64,000 nt of DNA from Emiliania huxleyi CCMP1516 (Eukaryota > Haptophyta > Isochrysidales > Noelaerhabdaceae): assembly GCF_000372725.1 (NCBI RefSeq), contig NW_005197128.1, forward strand, positions 162,576 through 226,575, in the 5' to 3' direction. The translations under genes were made by a program, and so were the position numbers. The first letter of the stretch is position 1. The number at the start of each line of letters is the position of its first letter. Positions 54,171 to 64,000 of this stretch are shown piece after piece. The notes beneath the pieces were generated by a model that had not been told where the DNA came from, did no database searches, and worked only from the letters and a program-made list of their open reading frames with translations.

Positions 54171-55878
54171 ATGCTCTGCGTCGTCCTCCTCCCTCCCGAG
54201 GAGTGGCCCGGCCGAGCCTCGGCGCCCACCTCGGTCGAACTGCGCTTTGTGCGCAGCGCCTCGGAGCTCGACGCCGCCGACGCGGCGGCCGCCGAGGGCA
54301 TCGTGGCCGTGCCGGGCTGCGACATTGGGGCGCTGCGTGGGCTGCTCGCCGCGCTGCCGCGGTGCGCCTGGCTGCACTCCTTCTCGGCGGGTGTCGACGG
54401 CATCGCGCCGGTCCTGCGTGAGACGCCCGACACGTTGCGCGCCTCCAATGCGCGCGGCGCCTTCACGTCCTCGCTCGCAGAGTACGCGCTCGCGGCGGCG
54501 CTGCACTTCAACAAGCAGGTCCCGCGCTGCATGGCTAACCGCGCGGCCGGGCGGTGGGAGAGGTTCACGATGAATGTGCTCCGCGGCAAGACGCTGGGCC
54601 TGCTTGGCTACGGCTCGATCGCGAGGGCGACGGCGAAGCTAGCGGCGGCGTTTGGGATGCGCATCATCGCGCTGCGACGAAACGTCGGCGGCGAGGCGGG
54701 CGAGGTGGTGCCCGAGGCTACGTACGGCTACGACGACCGCGCCGCGTTTTTCGGCGCCCCGCCGGCTCGAGAGGTTGCGCCCCAGAGTGGCGCAGAGACG
54801 CCGTCTTCACGGCAGCGCGTGTGTGAACAGGCGCCGCCGACTTCATCGTCTGCTCGCTGCCCGCGACGGGCGAGACGCGCCACTTTGTGGGCGCGGCCTC
54901 CTAGACGGGGGGGGGCGCACCTCGCACCACTGGGGAGATATGGGGAGATGCGGGGAGATATGGGGAGACGGCGCACCTCGCACCTCGCGCAGATCAGACC
55001 ACATCGCACGCCTCGCGTGCGGCTTCGACGGTTGTGCTGCGCCGCACGCACGCGCAGTCTACAGTCGGGGCGTGCAGCGAGGGCTGCGTCGGAGAGGGTC
55101 GGCGGCGCGTCGGGTAGGCGCGGCCGCCTTCGAGGCGATGAAGGAGTCGGCCGTCTTCATCTCGCTCGGCCGCGGCGACGTCGTCGACGAGACCGCTCTC
55201 GTCGCGGCGCTGTCGCGCGGCCGCATCTGCGGCGCCGCGCTCGACGTCTTTGAGCAGGCAAACCCGCTCACCCACCACGCGCACTGGGCCTTGCACGTTC
55301 AGTGCCGGGCCAGCTCCTGTCTCTAAGACGGAGAGTCGCGCGGGCTCCATTCGTCCGTCCGTCCGTCTGTGCTGCGCACGGCGTGGCGCGGGCGACGAGG
55401 CACACGCACGCGCGGACACACAAACACGGGGCGTCGTGTGGAGAACGCACCGCCACCACCGGGCATGCGCGCAGCAGTCAGAGGGGCAGCGGTGGCGACC
55501 CTCCCTCACAGCCGGAGCTGGGGATGCACGGAGTTGTGGACGGGCAGAGCTGCAAGTAGGAGCCGCTCCCGGCCGAGTCGCCGCTGTGGCGCTGCGAGCG
55601 GCTGCTGCTCACGGCGTGCAACCCTAGATGCTCGTTGAGATCCAGACCCAAGATTCAGACCAGCACTCGAGACGACACGTATTCGGCCTCAGCCCGTGGT
55701 CCGTGTATTCACGCGATGCTCCGAATACACGGCCCGGCACCCATCACGTTAGGCGCACAACGCCGACCTGACCAGCGACTACTTCGAGGCGGGTTGGGCA
55801 ACCTTCGTCGCTAACGCGGAGGCGGCCGCGGCGGGCAGGCCGCTCCTCACACCGGTGGACAAGTCGGCGGGGTACTGA
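54171..55878 (+). CDS. D-2-hydroxyacid dehydrogenase, NAD-dependent
   Basis: Reduces 2-keto acids to D-2-hydroxy acids (or the reverse) with NAD(P)H; substrate unknown (glyoxylate/hydroxypyruvate or similar). Five exons, 54171-54753, 54831-54890, 55118-55257, 55560-55613 and 55753-55878, join in phase to 320 residues, the normal family length. All four introns start with GC and end with AG. The nucleotide-binding loop is [16 protein letters not shown]. The catalytic triad is visible across exons: Arg in [14 protein letters not shown], Glu in [14 protein letters not shown] and His in [14 protein letters not shown]. The end (VDKSAGY) is typical. Intron 2 has GGAGATATGG repeats. Introns 3 and 4 carry sequence shared with introns of other genes. 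Confidence 0.92.
54930..54972 (+). repeat. Intronic minisatellite
   Basis: GGGAGATATGGGGAGATGCG-type repeats in intron 2 of the dehydrogenase gene, close to those at 46021 and 58806. Confidence 0.85.
55650..55752 (+). other. Shared intron element, copy in dehydrogenase intron 4
   Basis: CCAGCACTCGAGACGACACG, TATTCGGC and CAGCCCGTGGTC occur here in the 3' part of intron 4. Related sequence lies at the 3' ends of introns at 45828-45965 and around 46963-47113, and more distantly at 15955-16107. Confidence 0.55.
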
Positions 55879-56007
55879 CAGGCCCGTGCTGGTACTTTGA
55901 AACGGGTCTGTAGTTTGAAAACGGGTCTGCGGGCGGAGGGGCCCGGAGCGACGCCGATAGGACAAGAGCTGATGCGTCAGTGTTATTTTTGTTTGTGCTC
56001 TCTTTAA

Positions 56008-59000
56008 ATGGCTTTTGGGGGCGCCCTTGTGCCTCTTGACCCAACATATAGAGGCCCAGACCACCCTTCTGACTCCGACTCGATCATGTGCTCTAATTTT
56101 ACCTCTCTCGTTTCCAGCACTCGCTCTCGCAGGGAGCACTTGGAGCACTTGGGGTGCGCTTTTTTTTGCGCATTTTCTTCCTGCACCATTTGGCTGCGGC
56201 CGTCGGCAGAGCCCTGCGCCGAGCTCTGCAACCTCGCCATGACGACTACACTGCACAGAACAACCTGGCCGCCGCCGCCGCTGCCGCTGCCCCCTCCGCA
56301 GCACCCGCCGCTGCCGCCAACGTTCGAGCCGTCCGACTCGGGGACCGCGCTCTCCGTCTCTGTCATCTGCGCGCTTCTGCTGGCCGGACTGCTGTTGCGG
56401 CACTACATGGAGCAGCGGGAGTGGACAAGAGTCACAGAGACGGGTGCGTGCATGTTCCTTGGCGCCGCCTTCAACGTCGCCTTCTGGACCTTCTCGCGCC
56501 TCAAGAGCGGCGGCTCGGAGAACTGGCGCTTCTCCATCTCCATGTCGGAGAACATGCACGACGTCATCTACTTCGGCCTGCTGCCACCGATCATCTTCGA
56601 GGCTGGCTTCGTGATGCGCAAGCGCTCCTTCTTCGCCAACTTTGGCACCATCCTCCTCTACGCGGTGGTGGGCACCCTCATCTCCATCCTCTGCACCGGC
56701 GGACTCACCTACGCGCTCTCGCTGCATGGCTTCGTCACGCAGGACTTCTCCTTCTCGGAGGCGCTGCTGTTTGGCGCGCTCATCTCATCGACCGACCCCG
56801 TCGCCACCCTCTCCATACTCAAGAGCGTCAAGGCGCCACCTAGCTAGCTAGCGACCTGCCTGCGTTGGAGCTCACCGGCCAGGGGGCTCCTACACATAGA
56901 AGCATACGCACAGAAGCCTTGATCGCGTTCGCCCTTCCTCGGACCCAGTGCTGCCTCATGGCTGTCGTCGCGGTCTGTCCGCTCTCGACTGTCGGTGCGC
57001 GACCTTGAGCCCAGGGCTGTGTGTTTGTGTGTGAAGGCGCCGCCGCTCCTCTACGACCTCGTCTTCGGCGAGGCTGCGCTCAACGACGCGCTCTCGATTG
57101 TGGATCTTCGGCCCGCTGCTTCGGCGACGTGCCGAGCACGTGTGCGTGACCCTTGCGTGGCATATGTGCCATAGGTCCTGTTCAACATCTTCCGGCACCG
57201 GTGCGGCTCCGAGTGGGCGGGCAAGTCGCACCAGAAAGGGCCGCACGAAGGACCCGACCGCTGGTCCGGGACCCCTAGATGCGGGACAGATGCGGGACAG
57301 ATGCGGGACAGATGCGGGGCAGATGCGGAGCAGATGCGGGACAGATGCGGAGCAGATGAGATGCGGAACAGATGACTCTCTAGAACGCGAGCCGCCGTGT
57401 GAGGCTCTGTGTGAGCAGCCGTTGCTTCCGCGACGCTGTCCTCATGCCCGGACCGCCCCTCGTGTGTTCATGCTCGGCACTCGTATACCTCTAGGCCCCT
57501 CCGCCACTCGCGCTGGCCTTACCAGCGCTGGCCCTACGAAGCGTGGCCTCCTGGGAAAGAGTGGCCTCCTGGCCGGACGTACCGCGAGCCTCACCACGGG
57601 CATACATTACTCGACGGCGTGCTCTCCGCCGAAGAGCTGCCCCCCGCCCCCGCCCCCGCCGCGCCGCCGCCTCCGCCTTGGTACCTACCGCTCGAAGGGA
57701 CGATGAGACTCGCGTCAGAGCAGCTCGTCCAGATCCTGCCGCTCTCCCTGCTGATCGGAGTCAGCGCGGGCCTCCTCACCGCCCTGGCGACCAAGCGGCT
57801 CGGGATGCAGCACCAGTCGCGCGCGTACGCGGAGCTGTCCCTGCTGCTGGTCACCGCGCTGCTCACCTACACGCTCACCGACGAGGTCGCCCTCTCGGGC
57901 ATCCTGTCCCTCTTCTTCGCCGGCGTCACGATGCGGCACTACACCTACTACAACCTCTCGCCCGCCGCCCAAGCAACCTCGCGCACCCTCTTCGCCACCC
58001 TCGCCTCCCTCTGCGACATCGCCCTCTCCATCATCCTCGGCATCGCCGTCATCGACTACCTCGTCCACGGCTGGACCGACGTGCGCGTCGACGGAGTGCA
58101 GGGCCACGAGGCGCAGAGAGATCCAGCCGAGATCCAGCCGAGATCCCGAGATCCAGCCGAGATCTCGCCGAGGTCTCGCCGAGAGTAGACGCGAGGGTCG
58201 ACGGCGTGCACGGCCACGAGGCGAGAGAGACCCCCTCCTTCCTCGGCCGCCTCTCGGCTGCACTCGGCCATTCCGGGCAGGGTGTGGGATCTTCCTCTCG
58301 GCTAGATCTCGGCTAGATCTCGGCTAGATCTCGGCTAGATCTCGGCTAGATCTCGGCAGGTGTGGGACTTCTCCTTCGTCCTCTCCTCCGTCGTCGTGCT
58401 GCTGCTCGCGCGCGCGCTCAACATCTTCCCGCTCACAGAGCTCGCCAACTGCTGCCGCCGCCGCGCCGACCAGATCTCGTGCCGCATGCAGCTGGTGATG
58501 TGGCGAGGCCGGCGAGAGGGGGAGAGGAGGCAGAGACGCGTGCAGGAGTAGAGGCGGGAGGGTGGTGCGAACAGGTGGTCGGGGCTGCGAGGCGCCGTCT
58601 CGTTTGCGCTCGCCATGACGCTCGACGACCCGCGGCCAGAGAGGCAGGTGATGCCTCCGGCGCACGCAAAGGCGACGGGCAAGCGACTAGCCCCCCTCGC
58701 GAGACCGTCTTCACACCCGGACACTCTCCGCACACCTCGTGGCGAGAAGGGATGCCACAGCGCAGCCGCGGGCCGAGCCCAGAGCGGGACCTCTCACGCA
58801 GCCGAGATGTGGGGAGATGTGGGGAGATGTGGGGAGATGTGGGGAGATGTGGGGAGACATGCCGAGGCCGTGGCGGGCCCTGTCACGCAGCATGACCGCC
58901 ACGCGCACAGCACAACCTGGCGCAGGCAATACACACACACGTCCATCCCGCCCCACGCACCCCGTGTCAGACTTGGAGTGCACTGGGAGGTGGCAGTGAC

Positions 59001-60208
59001 AGTGGCGTGAGCCTCACCATGTCGCGCACCAGGCAATCGTCACCACAACCCTCGCCGTCATCGTCTTCACCAACCTCTGCATCGCGCCGCTCACCGCGCC
59101 GCTCCTGCGCCGCGTCAAACTCGAGCGAAGGCGACCCCCGGCAGCTAGCCGAGATCTGGCCGAGATCTGGCCGAGATCTGGCCGAGATCTGGCCGAGATG
59201 TCGCCGAGATGTCGCCGAGATGTCGCCGAGATGTAGCCAGGATGTCGCCGAGAAGACGCGACCGAGAGACGGACGCGGTGCAGCCATCACTGGCCACTGC
59301 AGGACTACCGCAGCCACCGAGACACCAAGGACACGCCCCACTCTCGCACCCCTCTCGCACCCTTCGGACCCCTCTCGACGCGTCGCCCTCCTCCACACGC
59401 CCCAAGCAGCCGCCCGCGGTGCGCAGGTTCCCCTCGGGGGGGGGGGACCCGCTCGGCGCGAGCTTGCTGCCCCAGGCGGGAGACGGGGGCGAGCCGGGGG
59501 CGGCGGGCGGCTCCAGACCTCGCGCTGCCACCGCTTCGTGTGACGGGCGCGACGTGCACACGCCGCCGCTGGGGCACCCGCAGCGTAGATGCAGGAGAGG
59601 AGAGGAGAGGAGAGGAGAGGAGAAGCGCACACGCCGCCGCTGGGCCACCCGCAGTGTAGACATGCGTGCGACGCCACGCCTCCCTGGTCGCGTCTGGCGG
59701 CCAGGGTGCTGCTTGCACCGCGCCGCCGCCTCGCCCCGCCTGGCCATGGCTGCCTAGCCTCGCGACTGGAACAATGCCGCCTCATCGAGGCTACTGCCGG
59801 TGTGGGGCTTCTCACGGCCACCCGTGCCGCGGCCTCTCGTAGGCGCCACATCCATCGTGCGACGATCCTTAATTAATATTTAATTACTTTAATGTTAAAT
59901 GAATAGGCGCCACATCCATCGTGCGTGGAGGGCGCTCGACCAGCACTACATGAAGCCCATCTTTGGAGGGCGGCCCGACCGGAGGCGCGGCCACCGCGGC
60001 GGGGGAAGGGAGAGGAGGCCCCGCCGTGACGGCCGCACCTCTTGCGGGTAGGCACGAGGTCGCCGAGGAGGCACTTGCCGCCGGGCTCACCACGCCGCTC
60101 TGCCTCTCGCCCGAGATGACGCGCGTCTCTTCTCGCATGTCCTCCTCCCCGCCGCTGCCGCCGCCGCCGCAGTCGCCGCCGCCCGCGCCGCCGCGACCAG
60201 GCAAGTAG
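56008..60208 (+). CDS. Sodium/proton exchanger (NHE/CPA1)
   Basis: Membrane Na+/H+ antiporter of the eukaryotic NHE type. Exons fixed by frame: 56008-56832, 57037-57099, 57175 onward, about 57600-58080, 58360-58499, 58575-58647, 59033 onward, about 59907 onward, and a last one ending at 60208. Diagnostic segments: FGLLPPIIFEAGF, ALLFGALISSTDPVA (ion-binding ND/DP region), DLVFGEAALNDALSIV, LSGILSLFFAGVTMRHYTYYNLS, ARALNIFPLTELAN, MWSGLRGAVSFALAM (across a splice join) and LDQHYMKPIF in the tail. The order and the NIFPL and MRHYTYYN motifs fit endosomal or plasma-membrane NHEs. The start is uncertain (56008 or 56239), as is the exon near 57175-57620. The introns carry many minisatellites, and a 22-base direct repeat flanks the acceptor at 59906. 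Confidence 0.88.
57278..57376 (+). repeat. Intronic minisatellite
   Basis: Seven to eight copies of CAGATGCGGGA/GCAGATGCGGA in an NHE intron. Confidence 0.9.
58100..58359 (+). repeat. Intronic minisatellites
   Basis: CCGAGATCCAG repeats (58118-58190) and CTCGGCTAGAT repeats (58298-58357), the last unit ending in the acceptor CGGCAG of NHE exon 58360. Confidence 0.9.
58806..58860 (+). repeat. Intronic minisatellite
   Basis: Five copies of GATGTGGGGA in the NHE intron 58648-59032. Confidence 0.9.
59150..59245 (+). repeat. Intronic minisatellite
   Basis: GAGATCTGGCC repeats merging into GAGATGTCGCC repeats, eight or nine units, after the NHE exon at 59033. Confidence 0.9.
59840..59925 (+). 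repeat. 22-base direct repeat around an AT-rich insert
   Basis: TAGGCGCCACATCCATCGTG plus CG is repeated exactly at 59840-59861 and 59904-59925. The 42 bases between are AT-rich (TTAATTAATATTTAATTAC type), unlike all surrounding DNA. Each copy starts with a usable splice acceptor TAG. Confidence 0.9.
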
Positions 60209-60418
60209 CCGCCGGTCTCAGTTTCTCTGTGTACGGCTCTCGCGCTAGGCCGCTAGCCGCCCGTGCACATGGTCGTCTGAGTTCTGTGGATCGGGAAGCG
60301 TCGTTGCAACTTTGTTGTTGTTGTTTTGTAGCTTTCAGCTTTCACCCTGCAAGCAGCAGATTCTTGTGTAAGCGGACAATGTTCAATCAGGGGCCAACAG
60401 CGCACAGCCACGACAGGG

Positions 60419-61990
60419 TCAGGGAACGGGAGCGCGGAGGCGTCCGGCGTGGGCGAGGGCGTCCCTCTGTGCCAAGTCGATAGACGATAAAGCCGTACGC
60501 GCACGTTCTGCTGGTCCTGGATGGCAAGCAGCGTCTGCGATGTGGCATGCTGCATGCGCCTTGTTCAGCACACAGCAGGGTCTGGAGAAGTTGGCACAGA
60601 GAAACCTACGCCACGGTGATGGCATGTAACAGTCGTGCGGGGTCGTCAACGGCGCAGCCGCCTCCCACGCGTTCGTGGCGGGATCGTATCTCTCAAGCGA
60701 GCAGCTGGCGCCACCGCCGAGCGAGCAGCTGGCGCCACCACCGAACCCCCCCACAGCGTACAGCTTGCCGTCGAGCGCCGCCACGGCATGAGCCTCCCGC
60801 GCCTCCCCCATCGCCGCCACCGCCTCCCACGCATTCGTAGAGAGGGATCGTACCGCTCGACCGAGCTGAGGTAGCCGCCGTTCCATCCGCCCACAGCGTA
60901 CAGCTTGCCGTCGAGCACCGCCATGGCGTGATCACACCGCGCCTCCGACATTGGCGCCACACCGACTCCCACGCGTTCAGCGCCGGATCGTACCGCTCCA
61001 CCGAGCTGAGAGAGCCGACGTTGTCATCACAGCCTCCCACAGCATACAGCTTGCCCTCGAGCACCGCCGCGCCGGGCCTGTTCCTCCCCTCCCCCATCAC
61101 CGCCACCGCCTCCCACGCATTGGCAGCCGGATCTTACCGCTCGACCGAGCCGAGGACGCCATCGTTGTCATTCTCGCCGCCCACAGCATAAAGCTTGCTG
61201 TCGAGCACCGCCACGGCGTGACCCTCATGTGGTGTCGCCACTGGCGCCACAAACTCCCACGACTTCGAGGCCAGTTCATACCGCTCCACCAGGTTGGAAG
61301 TTGAGATGTCAGCCTCGCTCATGCCGCCCACTGCGTAGAGCTTGCCATCGAGCACCGCCGTGCGTGCATACTTTCGTGCCGTCAGCATTGGCGCCATCGC
61401 CTCCTCCTCCCACTCATTTGTGGACGGGTCGTATCGCTCCATCGACCTGACGAACTCGCCGTTGCTGTAGCCGCCCCGCCTCCCACGCGTTCGTCGCCGG
61501 ATCGTACCGCTCCACCGAGCTGAGGCGGCCGAAACCGCCGGCGAGGCCGCCCACAGCATAGACCTTGCCGTCGAGAACCGCCACGGCGTGGTTCTCGCGT
61601 GGTGTCACCATCGGCGAAACAGCCTCCCACGACTTGGTGGCCAGGTCGTACCGCTCCACCGAGCTGGAAGTTGCGCTGTCGTCCTCACTCTCGCCGCCCG
61701 CCGCGTAGAGCTTGCCATCGAGCACCGCCGTGCGCGCACCCGTGCGTGCCGTCGGCATCGGCGCCACAGCCTCCTCCTCCCACTCATTCGTTGACGGGTC
61801 GTACCGCTCAAGCGAGTTGACAGTCCCACCCTCGCTGTCGTGGCCGCCGAACACGAGCAGGCGCGGCCTCTCGCGCTTCTTCAGCGTCTCCTTCCAGCCG
61901 CGGCGCCACGCGCGGCACGTCCCCTTGACGGCATGCTCCTTGGTCGGCAGCTGGCGAGGATGTGCGGGGCGAGGTCCGGCGAGAGGAGAA
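60419..61990 (-). pseudogene. F-box/kelch protein, broken frame
   Basis: On the minus strand an F-box-like start (SPDLAPHILA, then LPTKEHAVKGTCRAWRRGW after a frame change near 61953) is followed by six to seven kelch repeats. Each repeat has the form [12 protein letters not shown]...GKLYAVGG. The frame changes near 61490, 60975 and 60835, and a TAA replaces the expected Tyr codon of VERYDP at about 61138. The frame ends at 60419. Either the gene is decayed, or the sequence has indel errors. Some breaks could in theory be tiny introns, but no GC/GT-AG joins suit them. Such proteins usually act as substrate receptors of SCF ubiquitin ligases. Confidence 0.6.
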
Positions 61991-62039
61991 CCTCGGAGAG
62001 CACTCACTCGGGCTTCTCCACGAGCCGAGCGGCGTGCTC

Positions 62040-62960
62040 CTCCGCCACGTGCAGCGCGGCGTCGCTCGCGCCCGCCTGCGCATCGCTCGCGTCGCGGCCG
62101 TCTCGCTGCTCTTGCTTCCACGCCTCGCTTGCGCTGGAGGGCATCCGCTTGTGGGCGCAAAAGCGCGCGGCTTCGAGCTGCCGGCGCAGCCAGAGGACGA
62201 GAGCTGCGCCGTGCGGTGGCTGTGCTTCGCTGCCTTGCTGCGCGAGTCCAACCCCCGCCGGCGAGGGCGGCGGCAGGCCAGTCTAACAGCCCTTCATCGA
62301 CGGCGAGGGGGCTCTCTTCGTGCGCGGCAGTGAGGCAGGCTCTCCAGGGCTGCTCGGCCACGGCGAGGGCGTGACGCAACTGAACACGCCGACGCGCCTC
62401 CCGCTGACGCTGGGTGAGCGCACCGTGAGCGTGTCGGCTGGAGGTCTGACGACCGACAACCACAGCCTCGCCCTCACCGCCGACGGCGCTGTCTGGAGCT
62501 GGGGCAAAGGTTTGGGGGCAAGCTGGGCCACGGCGACTATCAGGACCAGAGGCAGCCCAAGAAGATCGAGGCGTTGGCTTGCCAGAGCGTCATCGCTGCG
62601 TCGGCTGGATACGAGTACAACCTCGCCATCACCGCCGATGGCGCCCTCCGGAGCTGGGGCAGTGGAGACTTTGGCAAGCTGGGCCACGGCAACGAGAGCT
62701 CCGAGCAGTGCCAGCTGCTGCCGAAGAAGATCGAGGCCTTCGCTGCCCGTCGGCTGGGTCCCACCACAGCATCGCCCTCCCTCACCGGACACCGCCGACG
62801 GCGCCGTTTGGAGCTGGTGCAATGGAGGCTTTGGCCGGTTGGGCCACGGCGACCTACAGGACCGGTGGGTGGGAGCGCCAGCTGCTGCCGAAGAAGGTCG
62901 AGGCCTTTGCTGTGGACGGCATCCATTGCCGCGGTGCTGGCGCAAACCGATTTTTTGGGA
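62040..62960 (+). pseudogene. RCC1-repeat protein, broken frame
   Basis: Plus-strand segments read FELPAQPEDESCAVRWLCF, PFIDGEGALFVRGSE, then RCC1 blades: LGHGEGVTQLNTPTRL, NHSLALTADGAVWSWG, KLGHGNESSEQCQLLPKKIE, AVWSWCNGGFGRLGHGD. The frame changes near 62275, 62512, 62760 and 62870. It overlaps or abuts the F-box/kelch gene head to head around 61960-62040. The shared block of alternating repeats and breaks suggests a decayed region. RCC1-like blades bind chromatin or GTPases in other proteins; no specific role can be given. Confidence 0.55.
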
Positions 62961-63251
62961 ATCCGACGCGAGCATCTCTCCTTACAACTGTACTCCTTAC
63001 TTACTTAAACTAACTTCATTCATGGCCCTCCAAATTCGGGTCGGAGCGTAGCGGAGTGGGCCCCGAGTTTGAAAAGGGCGACTGGACGCTTGCGTCCTAG
63101 CCTCCAACAACGCCTCCCTGGCGCAGAGGGGCCCCCGGAGGGATGCTCAACCGCCCCACGCCACGCCGCTTGCGGCGGTCCTATTGCCGCTTGGCACTTC
63201 TCCTTTGGAATCCGCCGAAAGCCTCCTTACACACACAACCGAGACTTAACG
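62961..63251. other. Intergenic, upstream of sialic acid synthase gene
   Basis: Short region with no clear motif. Confidence 0.4.
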
Positions 63252-64000
63252 ATGACGCGCATCGACTTCAAACAGCCGCACGTCATGGCGGAGATCGGGT
63301 GCAACCACATGGGCGAGTTCGAGACGGCGAAGGAGCTGCTCACCCTCGCCAAGGAGGCGGGCGCTTCGGTCGGCAAGTTCCAGAAGCGCTGCCCGAAGGA
63401 GCTGCTCACGCCGGAGCAGTATGCGGCGCCGCACCCCAACCCTCGCAACGCGTATGGCGACACCTACGGCGCGCACAGGGAGTACCTGGAGCTCACGGTC
63501 GACCAGCACCGCGAGCTGAAGAAGGCGCGCGCGCGCTGCTGCCGCCGCCACCGCCGCCGCCGCCGCCGCTTGCAAGGGAGTGGGTGGGAAGGGGGCTCGC
63601 GCGGCGCGCCGCGTGTCGGTGCGGCCGTCTCACCTCCCCTCGCCCATTCGCCGCCCGCAGCACTGCGAGGAGATCGGGCTCGGCTACTCGTGCTCGGTCT
63701 GGGACGTGACGAGCGCCAAGGAGATTGTCTCGCTCAACCCGATCTTGATCAAGGTTGGCTCGCCGTCGAACCAGCACTGGGAGATGCAGAAGGTGCTGCG
63801 GGACGAGTACGGCGGTGACATCCACATCTCGACCGGCATGACCACCAAGGAGGAGGTCGAAAAGATCGTCACCTTTTGGGAGGAGGGAGCGGGCGACGCA
63901 AAGAACAGGCACGTCGTGCTACACCAACACACTCACACACTCACACTCACACCGCCCGCACACGCGCACCGGGCCTTGCACTTCAAATGCCGTGGGGCTC
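63252..64000 (+). CDS. neuB: N-acetylneuraminate (sialic acid) synthase, 5' part
   Basis: NeuB-type enzyme joining phosphoenolpyruvate with a hexosamine derivative to form sialic acid or a related nonulosonic acid (cytosol). Exon 1 is 63252-63524 and exon 2 starts at 63661, joined in phase through a GC-AG intron. Motifs: HVMAEIGCNHMGEFETAKEL at the N-terminus (barrel strand 1), KFQKRCPKELLTPEQYA, EIGLGYSCSVWDVTSAKEI, LIKVGSPSN and ISTGMTTKEEVEKIV (metal and substrate barrel strands). The reading continues to about 63907 (GDAKNRHVV). The window ends in what looks like the next intron, so the gene is cut. The 3' end of the window shares a segment with dehydrogenase intron 3. Confidence 0.88.

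Overview
The window looks like nuclear DNA of a GC-rich single-celled alga, most likely a haptophyte of the Emiliania/Gephyrocapsa/Chrysochromulina kind. This is an inference. Coding regions are split by short introns, about half with GC donors. Introns are full of minisatellites. The gene set mixes a bacterial-type glucokinase, a sialic acid synthase, an acyl-CoA-binding/kelch fusion, proline-rich membrane oxidases and large glycan-modifying proteins. There are no operons or bacterial signals. A 100-N gap at 47697-47796 shows a draft assembly, and sequence on both sides of it is poor.

Layout. 0-12 kb: glucokinase (+), a possible 1.9 kb inverted-repeat element, a multi-pass membrane protein (-), a bestrophin-like channel (+), long GT microsatellites, and a 1,016-residue glycan-modifying fusion protein (-) rebuilt from three exons. 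12-23 kb: a repeat-rich stretch with a segmental duplication, the ACBP/kelch gene (+), a region with no gene I recognise, and a two-exon membrane protein (-). 23.1-28.6 kb: a transposon-like unit with a Plavaka/CACTA-like transposase (+) and a divergent four-exon partner gene (-), bounded by arrays of short palindromes. 28.6-38.6 kb: a tandem duplication, a NADPH oxidase-like gene (+), a nine-exon GRWD1-type ribosome-biogenesis WD protein (-) and a small nuclear-type protein (+). 38.6-43.3 kb: a LINE-type retrotransposon with an intact endonuclease/reverse transcriptase frame and a chromodomain-like frame after it. 43.6-49 kb: a gankyrin-like ankyrin protein (-) and a KH/zinc-knuckle/RS/WW RNA-binding protein (+) that crosses the gap. 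49-53 kb: a family-90 glycosyltransferase (-) and Cys-rich secreted proteins (-). 54-64 kb: a D-2-hydroxyacid dehydrogenase (+), a Na+/H+ exchanger (+), a frameshifted F-box/kelch gene (-), a frameshifted RCC1-like gene (+) and the start of a sialic acid synthase gene (+).

The genes do not form one pathway. Several belong to surface and secretory glycan work (fusion protein, GT90, sialic acid synthase) or to ion and redox transport (bestrophin, NHE, NOX).

The most unusual feature is intron structure. In 35 introns resolved by hand, 16 begin with GC. Many have short direct repeats spanning both splice sites, many contain minisatellites, and unrelated genes share related intron sequence. This pattern suggests recent intron gain. 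All exon joins below come from reading frames and splice sites only, with no transcript evidence.
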